A DNA stretch of 64,000 nucleotides from JAZRPG01 sp045649105. GTDB taxonomy: Bacteria; Bacillota; Clostridia; Oscillospirales; JAAYXM01. The notes below the pieces were generated by a model, which worked only from the letters and a program-made list of their open reading frames with translations, did no database searches and was not told the origin of the DNA. The stretch covers positions 1 to 64,000 of the forward strand of contig JAZRPG010000027.1 of the NCBI GenBank assembly GCA_045649105.1, written 5' to 3'. Each line of letters starts with the position of its first letter. Positions within the stretch are counted from its first letter, which is position 1. Of the stretch, positions 63,234-64,000 are shown in pieces. The position numbers were made by a program, and so were the translations under genes.

Positions 63234-64000
63234 TCAATTTTTTGTTACTTGTTCAAGCATGTATTTCTTTATGATTCCATATGTCGAAAACGATACCGAG
63301 AAGCGACACAAGGAGAAAAAGAGCGCGACTACTAAAACGACATCAATTTTGGGTGTGGATGTAAACGAAATGGTTATTACAAATATTATAAGTAACGCAA
63401 CAATGTTTCTGAAAAAGCCTAAAACGCAAAATATAAGAGAATTTTTTAGTATATCTTTAAGCTTTAATTCAAAGGTGACGGAAATTGTATAAGTATAAAA
63501 ACGCATACAGAAGTATATTACAAATGCAATTATTGCTACAATTTTGATGAATTTGTAAAAGATAATGCTTCCGCCTTCTAAGACTGAAAAATCTGATGCA
63601 AGATACATTAGAAAGCACAGTAGAGCAACAATATCTAAAATTCCAAGAGCGAGGCCCTGCTTAAAATTAGACTTACATCTTGTAAACAGGTCAGTAAACC
63701 ATACATGCTTTTCGTCTGCTAAATTTCTTGATACATATGTTAGTCCTGCTGTCAACGGTCCGTAAACAATTGCCGAAATCACGAAAAGAACAATGAATAC
63801 CGGAGGTGTCAGTGTGTTTATAAGCCACAGAGCTGCGCGTATAAAAAATACACTTTCAACAACTTGCGCAGATATATTAAAGAAACTGCAAGCCAAGTAA
63901 ATGAATCCGCAAACAAGGGGGAAAACACATGCTAAATACATGATATTAAACATAACCAGTTTGCTGAATTTGCGATATAATAACTCGAAATATCTGAAAA
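63234..64000 (-). CDS. DUF624 (YesL-like) membrane protein, N-terminus cut by the window edge
   Basis: At least 255 residues, with five to six membrane segments. The frame is open to the window end: before the Met at 63953 it reads FRYFELLYRKFSKLV, which matches the conserved start of DUF624 proteins, so the real start lies outside. Such proteins often accompany sugar ABC transporters; no such genes are visible here. Confidence 0.75.
   Translation of the reverse strand, partial: FRYFELLYRKFSKLVMFNIMYLACVFPLVCGFIYLACSFFNISAQVVESVFFIRAALWLINTLTPPVFIVLFVISAIVYGPLTAGLTYVSRNLADEKHVWFTDLFTRCKSNFKQGLALGILDIVALLCFLMYLASDFSVLEGGSIIFYKFIKIVAIIAFVIYFCMRFYTYTISVTFELKLKDILKNSLIFCVLGFFRNIVALLIIFVITISFTSTPKIDVVLVVALFFSLCRFSVSFSTYGIIKKYMLEQVTKN

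Noticed and set aside
1..64000. CRISPR array, rRNA operon or replication origin
   Set aside because: I found no spaced short repeats, no rRNA sequence and no DnaA-box cluster.

Overview
The window is a stretch of low-to-moderate G+C chromosome from a strictly housekeeping-rich Gram-positive bacterium. Class Clostridia (Bacillota) is well supported by the gene set: IreB (YrzL), the murB-rapZ-whiA-dnaE-pfkA run, DUF1292 (YrzB), DUF951, DUF1540, MtaB, TmcAL, class 1B PyrD/PyrK, an ATCase regulatory chain PyrI, strong AGGAGG-type ribosome binding sites and TTGACA/TATAAT promoters. A more exact placement (for example Oscillospirales-like) is only a guess. I see no prophage, insertion sequence, CRISPR array or rRNA operon.

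Layout. 0-5.4 kb: a partial tRNA-Val on the minus strand, pheST, ireB and a small unknown gene on the plus strand. 4.4-13.1 kb: a minus-strand cell-wall, replication and glycolysis run, mtaB-murB-rapZ-whiA-dnaE-pfkA. 13.2-18.3 kb: an HPr-like protein without histidine, murD, tmcAL (minus), ackA and two small genes. 18.4-28.8 kb: one compact operon that encodes the whole de novo UMP pathway, pyrC-carA-carB-pyrK-pyrD-pyrF-pyrE-pyrB-pyrI plus a YgjV membrane gene. 28.9-36.8 kb: metK, an ATP-grasp ligase, a LysR regulator divergent from a TRAP-like permease pair, a TetR regulator and PutP. 36.9-43.0 kb: argH followed by a mixed run (DUF951, uridine phosphorylase, XRE-cupin regulator, acyl-CoA synthetase, EamA, PAP2). 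43.1-45.6 kb: glyA and rarA. 45.7-55.7 kb: a seven-gene DeoR-controlled operon. 55.7-59.6 kb: tcdA, a 6S-like RNA, DUF1292, infC-rpmI-rplT, an LDH-family gene and DUF1540. 59.7-64 kb: a MacA/MacB-like pair without its ATPase, a tyrosine recombinase and the end of a DUF624-like membrane gene.

Most notable points. (1) The small subunit of carbamoyl-phosphate synthase, CarA, has lost its glutaminase nucleophile (Cys to Ser) and the partner His (to Asn), so this pyrimidine operon probably runs on free ammonia, as animal CPS I does. (2) The 45.7-55.7 kb operon combines a sorbose-1-phosphate-reductase-like dehydrogenase, mannitol-1-phosphate dehydrogenase and a complete lipoate-dependent 2-oxoacid dehydrogenase complex (fused, insertion-bearing E1; double-lipoyl E2; E3; lipoate ligase). 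Its promoter is flanked by two identical 15-bp operators 105 bp apart, which is ten helical turns and fits repression by looping. This is the best candidate here for an undescribed metabolic system. (3) infC can only start at an AUC codon. (4) Several family members carry changes at specificity residues (HPr without His, LDH with Arg at the Gln/Arg switch). All functional statements are from reading the sequence and family knowledge; no database search was run.
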